From Sequoia sempervirens (lineage: Eukaryota; Streptophyta; Pinopsida; Cupressales; Cupressaceae), in contig VDFB02358134.1 of assembly GCA_007258455.2 (NCBI GenBank), forward strand, positions 212,575,940 to 212,639,939: a stretch of 64,000 nt of DNA, written 5' to 3'. The notes beneath the pieces are model-generated. The model was not told where the DNA came from and did no database searches. It saw nothing but the letters and a program-made list of their open reading frames with translations. Numbering within the stretch: position 1 is the stretch's first letter; every line of letters starts with the position of its first letter. This document shows positions 1-11,808 of this stretch, in pieces. Made by a program: the position numbers and the translations under genes.

Positions 1-406
1 TATACCTGCAAACCAGTGTAGGACTTTTGTTTTCTAGAGCTCAATTGGAACTGTACTCAGCACACAGAAGGTGCATTTCATTAGTTCATATTTTGGCAGT
101 GAGCCACACTCTTTTGTAACAATTTTTCAGGCTATGAGCCTTTCAAGGATAGTGTGTACTGGCAGTGTGCCCTATAATATTTTATGACCAATTATAATAT
201 ATTGTCATTTAATCCTCACCATGGTTTTTTCCACTTTGGGTTTTCCACGTAAAAATTGTGGTGTTTATGAGTTGTGTGATGTTATGATCTCTTTCATGTT
301 TTTACTTGAATTTTTTGCTAGATATGTTTTAATAATTGGATAGTTAGTAATCAAATGGTTTTGTAGAATACTGATTCACCCGCCCTCTCAGTATTATGTG
401 TGTTCA
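1..406 (+). repeat. C1 copia-like 5' LTR, 3' portion
   Basis: This is the downstream part of an LTR whose start lies before the window. It aligns along most of its length with 37165-37512, the matching part of the C1 3' LTR; both share the blocks around cacagaaggtgcatttcat and ccactttgggttttccac. The tail with 'cccgccctctcagtatt' is typical of plant copia LTR ends. The LTR is cut at 406 by E1 and its last bases resume at 29221-29223 (aca), directly before a PBS-like sequence. The assignment to copia rests on the LTR end style and on the Gag found after 29224; no pol is present to confirm it. Confidence 0.75.
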
Positions 407-968
407 TGTCATGACCCCTATTTTCAATAAGTAATTTATAATTCAATGATTCTATTTTAATGATCGTTGACCAAACTTTGACTCATGTGTGTAATAGGAC
501 TACGGGTGACTTATGGTGAAAGGAAAACTGCACACACTTAAGAAATCTTATAGTTGCATTTGCATAATTTAGTTAATTGGGTCTTATTTTATTTAATAAA
601 GAAGATTATTGTTATAGTTGCTTATTTAATTAAATGTTAGTTAATGTTAATTTCTCTTTAGAAGAAATAAAAATAGTTTTAAATCATTTATTGATTTTAT
701 TTGAAAATTAGAATTAATATTTATTGTTTTAAAGATAATTGTGATGCAAAGTTAATAAATCATATTTGTCATTTAATATTAGTTTTAATTGAAATTAAAT
801 AGTATTTCATTATTATTACTAAGGATAAACAGTGAAAATAAATTTGAATTTTATTTAACATTCGGTTATTGGAAAATTTGAGGGAAATCTTTAAAAAGGG
901 GAAATCTATAACGGAAAGACAACTAGATTTTCTTGATCTTTTTTTTCTTTGCAAAAGAATAACTGAAA

Positions 969-1145
969 ATGGGTGCCCAGGAGAAAATAATAGCTTTAGT
1001 AAGCAAGGATTTAAAAAAAAAAAACTATTCAGACATAGGAATTGTTGATTGTTCTGAAGAAAGGTTTTTGAAGGAGTCCTCATTCTCAAGCCTCCCGAAG
1101 GGATTGCAAACCATCGTCCTTGCAAGCTTAGAAATGGGCAGGTAA
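969..1145 (+). pseudogene. Exon-like 58-codon ORF in E1 LTR1, unidentified
   Basis: The ATG at 969 opens a 58-residue frame containing IIALVSKDL, CSEERFLKESSFSSLPKGLQ and TIVLASLEMGR. It ends at a TAA that overlaps a good splice-donor sequence (GGCAG/GTAACC at ~1137-1146). The amphipathic composition and the donor at the end look more like a captured plant exon than random LTR sequence. The copy in LTR2 (14859-15035) has the same length with no net indel but an in-frame TAG. I do not recognise the parent gene; chance cannot be excluded at this length. Confidence 0.35.
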
Positions 1146-1688
1146 CCTGAAACTGAGTAATATATTTTTCCATTTTGATGCTCTAAAAAGATGGTTGCAT
1201 TAGCTTATTTTCTCTTTCATAGAAAATTGATCTCATCCTGGGTTTTATATAATTTCTTCTCTTTGATTGAAAGCAAAGCATGTAAAGCATACTCATATGT
1301 CTTGTGCTGAAATTCTTTAAACCCTCTTCACCCTCATTGCATGTTCTAAATACAATGCAAAGTTATCCTTAGGGAATAACCCAACCAAGAAACAAAATTG
1401 TTGTACCTAGTCTAATAATTCTAGAAATCTTACATTGTAATAAAATATTAGCATGTTCACTAAAAGGTCTTTCCATGTTCAAGAAGTAACAGTCACCGCA
1501 CCATTTAACCACATGATAAAATTTGAACCTATGAAAATCCATCCTTAGTCTCTTAAAAAAACTATGATGCTTGCATCAAATTAGCTTTGAAAATACTTGG
1601 CACTGCATACATCCAACATCATACTAGCTTATGTGATTCATAATTCCTGAATGCATGCCTTAGAGAATGAACATTTCAATGAAAATAC

Positions 1689-1849
1689 CTTGAACCATTT
1701 CCACCCAAACCATGAAGCCACACAATGGTGGTCTGATGTCTTCCCTTGGGCTTCACTACATGTGTTCTCCCAAATTCAAATGCATGCCAAGTACCTCCAC
1801 CTCGTCTTCCAGAACTCAAGGTGGACGTGCTTCTAGTTCCATAGCTCAT
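1689..1849 (-). pseudogene. Captured exon 1 of an acyl-protein thioesterase gene
   Basis: On the minus strand the ATG at 1849-1847 starts MSYGTRSTSTLSS..., followed by FEFGRTHVVKPKGRHQ and TTIVWLHGLGGNGS. This is the N-terminus of the plant acyl-protein thioesterase/lysophospholipase-like carboxylesterase family, alpha/beta hydrolases that remove acyl groups from proteins; the HGLGxNG segment is the start of the fold near the oxyanion region. The exon ends in TCAAG, followed immediately by GTATTTTC, an intact-looking splice donor at the place where this family would continue with a tryptophan-serine codon pair. An apparently retained intron implies capture at DNA level. Only this first exon is recognisable; the catalytic serine, aspartate and histidine would lie in later exons and are absent. 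This copy is open; the copy in LTR2 carries a nonsense change. Confidence 0.75.
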
Positions 1850-3650
1850 TTTGAATCTCTGAATTAAATTCCTCATAGAAACAAACAAACCTTGGTTTCC
1901 AATGGCTACCTGAGATTGTATGCAACTGATCGGCTTAAATATATAAAAAAATGCAAAACCTCAAAACTGTAATTAGTCTGAATTTATCGAGTATAAGCAT
2001 AATCTTATTCCTTGAGTATCGATTCAAACCCCGCTAAGGGTAGAAAATAATCTTATTCCTTGAGTATATTGGGGCTAGCTTGGATAGCCCGCTAAATATT
2101 ATCATAAGGGATCACCCAAATTAATGTGGGCATCATCCTATTAATGTACCAAAGGAAGGAAAGTCTGCAGACTGCGGCTTACTGCTTCCTAACGGTTGAG
2201 AGAATGAGTTTACTCATTTCTCAGGCCAAATTTAACCCTAAACCGATCTAGAATCTAATGGATTTAAGCCATACTCAGAAAATATTCACTCCATAATACC
2301 CATACGTTGAGCCTTTCCTCTATCAAATTCCTTTTGAACACTCGCACATACTTAGAATCTCCGTGAGTTTTGAGTATAGTAGGGAAAAGATCAATGTCTT
2401 TGTTATTCTTTTATAGCTCTGGTAGAACCTCCAACTCCCTCAACATAACGAGCTCATATTATATTCTTTTTTCCATTTTAAGTATTCTTGTGCAGCCTTT
2501 CTCTGGGTTGTTCGAAGGGGGAAACAGGAGAACAATCCTCTATCATATTGAAAAGATAATAATAACCGAATCAAGTATAACTGAATAGATGCATTACTTC
2601 GTTAAATATATTTTAAAGATTATGAAATAAAATATATAATTCATGGAGAATATATTTGAAGATAATTATTTAAGATTTTTATGAAATCTTGGACATCATT
2701 ATTAAATTTTTCTTATATTATCAAGTCTCTAATGAAGTTTTCCTTAAAGCATTTTGATTGAGGTATTAAAACCTTGCTATCATAAGAAAGTTTCTTAATT
2801 TAGAAGTCTTACCCTTGGTATGGAAATCATTAAGTATTTTGTTGAATTTTAGTAAAATCGATTATCTTCTAATTGTATTCATCAAATTATTCCAACAGAA
2901 TATAAAATAGAATGATATTTTAATTGAGATTAACTAGAAAGGTATGAAGGCTTGATGTTCGTGAATAATCTATGTTTAGGTTTTGGTATTGTACTTGATA
3001 TTAGTAGAAGTGAAGGTAAAGAAGAACCTTTAAAACTTATATCAATAATTTTATTAATGATACTTTTGTTTTCTTTTAAAGTCTCATAGTTATGCAAATA
3101 ATCTATGTTGACTTAGAGAAACACTTGCAGAGAAAGTTCACCGCTTTAATATTTTTGTAGCTCTAATATCTCATAATAGTGATACTTTGAACTAATTCAT
3201 CTTAACTTCAAAGTTTATTTCATTTAGGTAGCTTGTATAACCTTGTTATCTTGAATTGAGATAATATTGTTGGTCGCATCATATGTGTTTCTAGGGAATG
3301 ACATATTCATATTTATTATATTTTCAATTTCTAGATTTTAGGATGAAAAGAGTCTTCCAATTAAGCTAAATAGAAAGAATGTTTTGTCAACATTTGAATT
3401 TGTCTTATGGGAAATAATACAGGTCAATAATTGAAGTTGTGAATATGACTTAAGTAAAGGTTTTGAGAATTATTGTGTTCTTAGAAGTGAATTCTTGAAT
3501 TAAAGACCTCTTGGCTATTGATTTAGTTAGGTAAGTATCTCATTATACTTTTGGTAATCTTCTAAGAAACCCTTGATGGGCACATCAAGTCAATTAGTTA
3601 TGGAGTTAAGCTCCTAAACGTAAAATATGATGAGACTTATAAGATCTATG

Positions 3651-3655
3651 GAATG
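3651..3655. repeat. Left TSD of S1
   Basis: gaatg here pairs with aaatg at 11063-11067. In the uninterrupted E1 LTR2 the two flanks join near 28485-28495. Confidence 0.7.
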
Positions 3656-5360
3656 TGTTGAGAACGGTTTTACTCGTAGTAAACAAATCGAATAAAATCT
3701 CCGTAGACAAGACCACGAAGAGCCTATCCTTCTTGAAAGATATGAAACAAAGACAACCTAAGAGAAAATTTTGCATTTACAGAGAAAATATTGACTTTCG
3801 TTTAATCCCAAGTCTTCAATAACTAGGTCATGGTTGCACTAGGGTCGCTCTCAGGTAATGATGTAACAATTTGTTGTTAATCTCAAAGGGACTACGGGCA
3901 TATCCAGCTTTGCCAAGAATTACTAACATTTCACATAAAACTTCATTTCATCATCAAATGACATCATGAAATCAAAAGATTCAACATAATATTTCATGAA
4001 CAACACAAATTCTTTGCTATCACTTAAGTAAATTTAGCATTAAGCATTCAACAATTTCATGGAAAATAAAAGATTTTCAATAAAACTATTTCCATTCACA
4101 TATATTTTTGGAACATTTTCAAAAACATTAAACATCTAATTTAAAGTAAAACATAAAAAATACTGAAAAATAAAAGTTTCTCCTGGTTATTCTCCATGGA
4201 TGCCCCAAAGAATTAATCAAAACATAGCAAACCACTTTATATTTCACTAGATTGCTTCACAGCTACGTATAAAATGGTGCAAGCTTTTAAAGAGAGGGTT
4301 TCTTTTATGGACACTGAATAGGTTCTATATGCATGCTTAAACGACACAATATATAGTCTTGTTCAGCTAAACTTACAAAACCAGCACCAAAAGATACTTA
4401 GATAGGTAGCTATCCATAAAGCTTTGATATCAATTAATGTCTACCTGCATACAAAGTCTTACACCGAAATGGTTCAGAAAACAAGAAAAAAGAACAAAAC
4501 TTAAAAGAACTTTTTGCTCTTCTGATATCCACAAATTTTGAACTTCAAATAAAAATGTGGGAGGAGATGGCCTTTTATAGAAACAAGGAACTCAAAAGTT
4601 CAACTTAAAATTTTCTTAGAGAATTAGAAACAAAAAATTAAAATGTGTCACGTGGCATGTGCCAACTGTCATCAAGAACATCCTAAAGTAAGTCAAATCT
4701 TTGATTTTGTCTACAACAACGCTTTTCTTCATACTTCAACATGAACACTTTATCTCCATCAAGGCTACCAACTTCTTTTCAAAATACCAAAATGAGAAAC
4801 ACCTACTAGGACTGGGATCAACCTGCAGATTAAAACAACAAATGAACTCCATTATATTTCCAATATCCGGTATCCAATTCTTTCTGTGTTTGCTTATGGC
4901 TCTAGTTTTGGAATTCCTCCTTTCTTTGATTGGTACTGTGTGAACCCCAACCTTGGTACCTGCAAAACAAAGAGAATAAACACCTCAAGTTAGATATTGC
5001 AAGCCAAAATAAGGATTCCCCATTAAATCCATTTACAAACTCAAACTAGGAATGAAAATAATAAAGAACACAATGAAAATTATAAAATAAAGATTAAATC
5101 CTAATTAGATGTGCAAACTCATGATCCCATGGGGGGATTGGTGCCAATTTGATATGAAAATTGGCCCTTTCCCAATTCCTATGATGCAAGCTTCGAATGT
5201 TGAAGAGATTGATCCACTTTGTTGGTGAAGAATGAAGACTCCAAGCCAAAAATATGCAAAACCTAGCTATGACTCAATGAAAATGGATGAAATTCAAGAG
5301 ATATTTGAGCATGGTAACTTTGCTTGGATTGTGGATGATGAAATGAGGATATGAGCTCTT
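3656..5360 (-). repeat. S1 R/U5-like region, non-coding
   Basis: This is the part of the S1 LTR downstream, on the minus strand, of the TATA-like box at 5361-5368. It is AT-rich and has no coding signal that I trust. Confidence 0.4.
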
Positions 5361-5368
5361 CATTTATA
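5361..5368 (-). promoter_or_regulatory. TATA-like box in S1
   Basis: The minus strand reads CCTATAAATGAAGAGCTC. It lies after the end of the S1 ORF and about 1.7 kb before the LTR end, the same relative place as the second TATA box (TATAAATAGG) of the T1 LTRs. It is therefore a candidate start for genomic RNA. Confidence 0.4.
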
Positions 5369-6479
5369 GGATTCCAAGATGGACGAATGCCAAAAATGAA
5401 GCAATGTGGGACTAATATTCTTCCAATGGCAAGATGCCACTTGTCAACTTGTGAATGGAGGAAGCTTGAGCACATTTTGATCAATTTGCAAGTTTGAAAT
5501 TTGAATTTGATGAGATGACATGTTTAGGGGGAATGAAAGATGAGTTAAATGCCAAGTGGGAGACATGTAAGAGACAATGTAAGAGCTTTAAATGCTTTGT
5601 TGGATGGAAAAGTCATTTTGGGGGGAGATTTCAAATTTGAGGAATATTCCATCTTTGATGCCTTTTTTGAATGAAAATAGATTATTTATAAAACAATTAA
5701 ATTGATTTTCATGTGCAAGTTGCAAAATCTAGAGGATTTGAGTGATTAGGATTAGCATTGATCATGATTTGATTAATTGAAATGATGTTAGTTGATTTTA
5801 CCATTTTGACTTAGATTTTAAGATTTAAATAACTCAAAATGAGAAAAGAATGATTTAGACATAGTTAAATAAATATTTTTGATTTATTTAACCAAAGGGG
5901 GTGATGTTAGATTAAATTAGATGAACTTTAGAAATTTAATCAAATAATATGGATTATTTAATTAAATAAAGATAGGAAGATGAAATGACCTAGCTAATTA
6001 CATAGAGACGATGATTTAATTAAATTGAGGGATTTATTTAATTAAAAGGGGAATTATGACGAATTTAATCAAATAAGCCTATTTGATTAAGTGGTTAGAC
6101 AGAGGGATAATTTAGGATGAAGTGATGCTAGTAGATCAAGATCGAGTGTGTGATATTAATTTGTATATTTTTTATGTCTACAGGTACTCTCAAAAAGCTC
6201 TTGATATTTGATGCATGCGTTCTTTTGAAATCCTTCGTATTTCTCTCCAAGTAAGCTTGAGCCTAGTATATTCTTTAGTCACTTGAAGTATGACATCATT
6301 TTTTGTGCTTTGTCTGCTTCATATTTGGCTATAACATTTTTGCACTGTATTATTTCATCAATGACCTCCCTCGTCAACAATTAAACAAGATCTTTATTTA
6401 TTATCTTTTCAATCCTCTGCACTCAATGATGACTCTTTCAAATCCTTCAATACATTGTACTAACATGTCACCCTCCCAT

Positions 6480-9400
6480 TTCAACTGTTTCTTCCACTTT
6501 CTTGTCAATGAAATTTTAGGTTATGATATTATATTATTTTGTATTAACTCTTGGATATCTATCTGTATGAGAATTTCCATATTTCATCTTTCATCAATGA
6601 CCTGCTCCTAGCGAAATCTACATTCATCTTCAAATCTTTTCAATTTCTCTGAATGATGGTATGCTTCCTTGTACTTTCTTATTACATTTGTAATAAATTC
6701 ATCTCCCTGCTTTATCCAATATTCAATCCATTCTTCAAACATATTCATTCTATGACAAACTGCAGCAATGGCATTGACATTAGTACCGGATGTTGGGGCA
6801 GTTCAGCTTGTTCTTGACTAGATAAAGTCAATGACTTAATAAAATTTTCCAAGGTAGCAACTTGTTCTTTCAATTATCTTTTCTTATTTTTATATTTTTT
6901 TACTTTGGCAATAGTAGCATTTAAATTTACTTTTATTTCTTCTAGTTCTTGTTGCCAAGACAAGTGTCCAAGATTAATACTTGTGATTTTATATTCCTTA
7001 GGTGTTATCTCATGTCTATCCTTGTCATTTGCTGGAGTAGCTATCTGGATAGTTCTATTACCATCTACATTCCTCTGTATGACATGCTTTTCCTTTGCTC
7101 TACGCCTAGGTTTAGGAGTACTTACTTCTTGTATAAAATTGTTGAGATTCAGAGGTAATATTTCTACTTCCATTGGAGAAGCTAATTCCCTGATTAACCA
7201 ATCAGGTTTATCATCATCTTGATGTACCTATGTAACTCTTTCTTGTCTCTGTCTATTACTTGATTCGGGAATTTCATCTCTTTGACTTGCCATATTTTTT
7301 GAAATGGGAATTTCTTTAGCAATATCTGGCATTGACTCGAGATTGGTAGGATTTGGAACTGCCTCCTTTGTTTGGAGACTTATATTTTCCTATATATCCA
7401 TATTTTCTAATTCATCTCTCTGAACCTTATCTTCTTCATTTACCACTACACTAGGATTCTTTTCATTTTTAGTTCCATCTCTTGTGAATTGTGTAGCTTC
7501 TTCTTCTGGAATTTCAGTTTCAGCATTGCTTTTATCTAATTCTTCAAAGACCTGTGATTATTCATTAACATTTTGCACATTCTCAAAATAAAATTGGAAA
7601 TCCATAGTATCTTCAACAACTCTCTCATCACCAGGATTTTTCTTTACCCTTTCCCCTATTTCCATTTCAAGCATGCTAGGATTTCCTGCCTCTAAGGTGA
7701 GTGTTCCTTGAATAAATTCTTCTTCAATATTTATGGGGTTAGAGCTCATATCTTGAATTTCTCCTATCACTGGGTGTACCATGGGCTTGTCTTTAGATTT
7801 ATTTTCATGTGCCTTTTCCCACATAGCACCCCATCTATCTACTTGTTCCTTAATTATGGCCTCATCTTTCTCCGAAATTTCATCTAAATCCACAGGAGTC
7901 TCACCCAGTGTTTTCTTCATACTAGCCATATTAACAAAAGGGGGATAAGTCAATAATGTTGTAACTCTTTGAGATGTAGACCTAGTTTGTGTACCAACAT
8001 TCCCTATTGCTCTTGTTCCTTCATCAATAGCTATTCTGGTTCTGGGTCTAGCTATAGAAGAAGATGCATCTTTAGGTCTTGCTTTTGATTTATCTTTACC
8101 TGTCTCTGCATTTTTCTATTTTTCTGATAATTTTATGGGAACTTCCTGTCTTATTGCTTTAGGGGTTCTTTCTTCAATTCTAACACCTGGAGTAACCTTA
8201 CTAGTCTTTCTTTTCTTCTTGGTAGGCTCTCCACTTTCAAAAGCAGTTTGATCTCTTTGTTTTCTTCTTTTATCTTCTTAGTAGATGGGTTCAATTCCTC
8301 TTTCTCTTAAACTTTTGCAAAAATCATTAATCCAATGTTGATTATACCTTAGGACTGGCCTAGTAAAATCATCAATTGATGTCATGTCTTCATCATCAAC
8401 ACCTAGGTCTGGAATGGGTTCATCATATACCCTGTCATCATTGTAAAATTGATTCAACACCTAACCATCGTCTTCTTCCAATTGGTCTGGGATGTCATAG
8501 AGTTTGAGCATTTGAGAAAACCCTAAAGTCATTATTTCATACTTTTTCCTTCTGACCACGTGCTCATCTTCACAATTAAGCCAATAATCTTCTAAATGAG
8601 GCACATTAGCATGAAAACTAGCTATATTTTTTGCAATATTTCCTTCAATATCATAGTACACTCTTTGGAGTAGAAATTCTTTAAAATGGTAGGTCCTCAG
8701 TTCCTCCTCACATAAATCAGTTACTTTAATTGCACTACACTTATAATTTCCTATTGTGATGGGAAATTTAAAAGAGGCCTTCTTGCGAGCATGGCTTTAA
8801 AGAGCCTAAGATGGTTTTAACTATCTCACTAATTCCAATAAAACAATTTTATTTGTAGGATACCTGGGCAACATAAATGGGTGTCCATCAAATCCCTCCA
8901 CTCTGATGTAGGAGTAAGTTGGGAAATGTATGTACCAGCCTCCCATATGCTGAATGGCACTTTGTGCTTCGAAGGATAATCTCTTACATTTATCACCTTC
9001 CATTGTTCTCACCAGCTTCATGGAGAACAAATCATTAAATTTTTTGTAATCACCTTTATACTTGTGAACAGTGATTTAGGGTAAATGTGCATATATCAAA
9101 CTATTTCCAACTTGTGTGCCTAGAGTACCAATCTATTTTAATCCTTGTTTACTGGCTCTAATAGCATAGGAGTAAATAACATATGATGACATGTAGAAGC
9201 ATTTGGTTTTGGGGAATGTAGTAATCTATTCATGTAGCCTGTCACTTATCAATTTTCCCCAATGCAACTCTACAAGACCTTCTATCATTTGATATATTAT
9301 CACGAACATCCAAGGTTCGTATTTTCTTGCATCTCTCAAACCAGCTACTCTACTCAGCAAAGTTATTATGTCTCAAGCATAGACCTTTGAATTACCTTGG

Positions 9401-9858
9401 TTTGTGGTGTGATTGGTTGTTGGCGCCATTAGATGCTCATAATTTCTCTATTATGCTCTTCAACACTCTGATATGTCTTGGCCTTGGATTTTAAGTCGAC
9501 ATTGAACATCTGTGTGTAGGAGGGGAGACCGAATGTACACATAATTCCTTTTTGAGACAAGTCTGTATAAGTTCTTCCCTCTTTTTCAATAATCCTTTTG
9601 GCTGAATTATAATAGTTTATGCATTGCATAACTAATTATGGAGCTTCCATTGCTGGCGGAAACCCTCCTATAGGAAGTAACCCATTGGATACGACATTTT
9701 TGGTGCATTGGGTAGCATTTTCTTGCAACAACCATGAACAAATTTCAATGTTGGAAGACCATCCCCATGTGAGTATTTGTGACCACCACATTAATGGGTA
9801 CTGCTTGTGAATTGTAGTACTTGAATTCATCTTCTGCTCTTGCATCAGAAGTGCTCAT
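6480..9858 (-). pseudogene. S1 LTR-borne ORF, homologue of the T1 LTR protein
   Basis: This decayed minus-strand gene starts at the ATG at 9858-9856, preceded by an AG acceptor-like TTTTAG. The N-terminal part has GGFPPAMEAP and RRIIEKEG-like segments matching GFPPPLVAPELI and its downstream region in T1. Next come LPRYPTNKIVLLELVR (matching LPLYPNDRIILLDLSR) and YWLNCEDEHVVRRKKYE (matching FWGDCQDDKEVRARHYM). A basic PTKKKRKTS stretch at 8200-8226 corresponds to the RSKKRKE of T1. An acidic middle region follows, then NRTIQIATP (matching SRAVQIATP) and LKEQVATLENFI (matching LKVQVAALMDYI). Several stops and frameshifts break it. The C-terminal helical part is shorter than in T1 and its end is approximate. 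No known domain is recognised. Confidence 0.65.
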
Positions 9859-11062
9859 TTTCGATATGATGTGCTCTAAAATTTTCAAAATATTTATCTA
9901 TGTGTGCGAGTTAGGGTTAAATTTAACTGAAACTTACATTTCATAAAATTTTCAATTCATTCTTTGATTAAATTTAACAACTTAGAGAAAAAATAACTTT
10001 CCAATTTCAGAATGAGGAAATACCATCATCAAAATTTTCTAGCTTGAGAGACTCTTATCAATGTATCGGTTATTTAGAACATACCTAGTTATGGCTAAAA
10101 ATGGTGATTCTTCATAATAAAAATTCAAAACCCTTGGTAGTTGTGACTTAGTTTCTCAAAATTTTACCTCTCTTTGCACACCAAAGTAGCTTCGTGAATT
10201 CAATATCTTTAGCACGTTTACAATATGATGCGAAGTGGAGTGTTGTAAAAGCAATTGCATGCTCGAGGTTGTGCCAAGTACATAGGTAGTTCGCCACCTT
10301 CATTAATTACCTGTTATTTTGCATTAATTCCTAGAATAAAGGTGTAATCAATACAGATTATGGTTCAAATCACAAACACCTATATTTTTGTGTTGGCTCG
10401 CTATTTGAGAAGAAAGACGGTGCAATGATTATACATGGCAATTATATGTCACACTAATTCTTTGCAAGGTATTCACCATTAAGGTATGTGATTAATGATG
10501 ACCACCGGGGTTGAGGCTTTTGATAATGCTTTTGAAAGAGATCAAATAACACTAGGATCCGAGAAATACTTCCTAGGAAAAAAGAAGAAAAAACTGGAAC
10601 AAGAGAAATATTGGAAACTGAAATTGAAAGATAAACTTAACAAAATTTCAAAGCAGACTTTCCGGTTTTTGACTTTTACTTCAAAGAAACAATAAAGCAT
10701 CAAACTCTAGTAAAAGGGAAGATTACTGAGTTTAGAAAATTCGATCAATGAAATACCGGGTGGAGCTAGAGTCTTTTGAAGATACAAACTCTTTTGGCTC
10801 AATGTAGGATTTTGGGATTTTGGTTTCCAGTAACAGAATAAACATTAAGAGCATACTGAAACACCAAAAGATCGAGAAGACAAAAAAAGGTCATAATACA
10901 AAGAAGCCAAGTGAGAATGAGAGAAATACTAGCAACCGGCCAAGCATCAAAACAACGTCAAAGCAAGCAAAAATAACAAAGCAAAAGGGAAAAGAAAAGA
11001 AAAATGGGGTCCACATTTTTCCAAAAGGGGCAAAACGGGGCGTGTTGTGAGACTACACAACA
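9859..11062 (-). repeat. S1 LTR 5' region (U3 start and leader)
   Basis: This is the minus-strand beginning of the S1 LTR, from tgttgtg at 11062 to the ORF start. It includes a C/T-rich stretch near 10970-11045 matching the T1 LTR start. The plus-strand open frames here (10495-10695, 10820-11050) are lysine-rich readings of this A-rich strand and are not treated as genes. Confidence 0.5.
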
Positions 11063-11067
11063 AAATG
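11063..11067. repeat. Right TSD of S1
   Basis: aaatg; partner of gaatg at 3651-3655, with one mismatch. Confidence 0.65.
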
Positions 11068-11793
11068 TTTCTTAAAAGTGTTGTGAGATAGATAGACCTC
11101 AGATTTCTATCACCGTCTCTTATGGAGTAAACTACGCACTTGAATCATTAGTTTTATATAGACTTTCCTATTGTTGCCAAATTGGGTGTTCTTGGGATGA
11201 AGTACATTTTAGAAGTTGTATATGCACTTTCTTTTTATACATTGTTGGAGGATGATATCTAGGTTGATCTTGATACATAAATGTATGTAGAGCAACATAG
11301 TGAACCTCTGTAGTTGAAGACTTTATTAGTCAGAAATGTGTAATGAAGTTGTAAATGGTCATGTTAGTGAGATAGCTTGATCATTGCCAGCACGAGGCAT
11401 CTTGTAACCAGTGAGACATTTCATTCAGCTAGTGAGGCATTTTTACGAGTGGTTTTCATCCCTATGAGCGTTTTCCGCTCATGAAATTCTTTGTGTTATG
11501 GTTCTTTTGTGGATGCATTGATGATCTTGTTGTTTCTTTAATTTTCATTACAGTATTTGAATTTATGTGTATTGCATTATCTTTGTGTAAGCCTACATGG
11601 CTAGATTATGTAAAGGCATGGCCTTGTGTTGATACACATATTAAATGATTAATGTATGAACTTCTTCCTAGAATAATGAAGAATTTATTTAATTATTCCT
11701 CTTTTTCTGCACCATTTTATAATAATTTTATTCTATTAAATTATTTTGGAAATTAAGGGTTATAATTAGTAAGTGAGATTTTTGGACCTTACA
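11068..11793 (+). repeat. E1 LTR1, second segment
   Basis: It aligns with 28493-29215 (ttcttaaaagtgttgtgaga onwards) and ends in CTTACA directly before the PBS. Small open frames here are not conserved between the two LTRs. Confidence 0.85.
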
Positions 11794-11796
11794 TTT

Positions 11797-11808
11797 TGGT
11801 ATTAGAGC
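11797..11808 (+). promoter_or_regulatory. E1 primer-binding site, initiator-Met tRNA type
   Basis: TGGTATTAGAGC lies 3 bases after the LTR end. The plant tRNA-iMet PBS is TGGTATCAGAGC, so there is one mismatch. It marks the start of minus-strand DNA synthesis. Confidence 0.8.

Larger units (their letters stand above)
407..3655 (+). repeat. E1 LTR1, first segment
   Basis: It is near-collinear with 14304-16440 followed by 27417-~28480, differing by scattered substitutions and small indels. It starts with TGTCATGACC and is broken by S1 after gaatg at 3651-3655. It carries two gene-like fragments (969-1145 and 1689-1849). The rest, 1850-3655, is AT-rich with no coding signal that I can support. 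Confidence 0.85.
3656..11062 (-). mobile_element. S1, reverse-oriented solo LTR related to T1
   Basis: This is a 7.4 kb insertion with TG...CA ends and 5-bp flanking repeats, and no internal gag or pol. Read on the minus strand, its beginning (tgttgtg, then acacgccccgtt and a TTTTCTTTTC tract) matches the beginning of the T1 LTRs (tgttgtgcc, then atgccccgtt and a ctctttttctttc tract). Its end ...ctcaaca resembles the T1 LTR end ...atcaaca. The length is close to that of T1 LTR A (7.8 kb), and it carries a homologue of the T1 LTR-borne ORF in the same relative orientation. The simplest reading is a solo LTR left by LTR-LTR recombination in a diverged sister family. A short element whose LTRs I failed to see is less likely. 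Confidence 0.7.

Noticed and set aside
3656..11062. S1 as a DNA transposon with a transposase on the minus strand
   Set aside because: TG...CA ends, a 5-bp TSD, LTR-like ends resembling T1 and an ORF related to the T1 LTR protein fit a solo LTR better; no terminal inverted repeat beyond TGTTG is seen.
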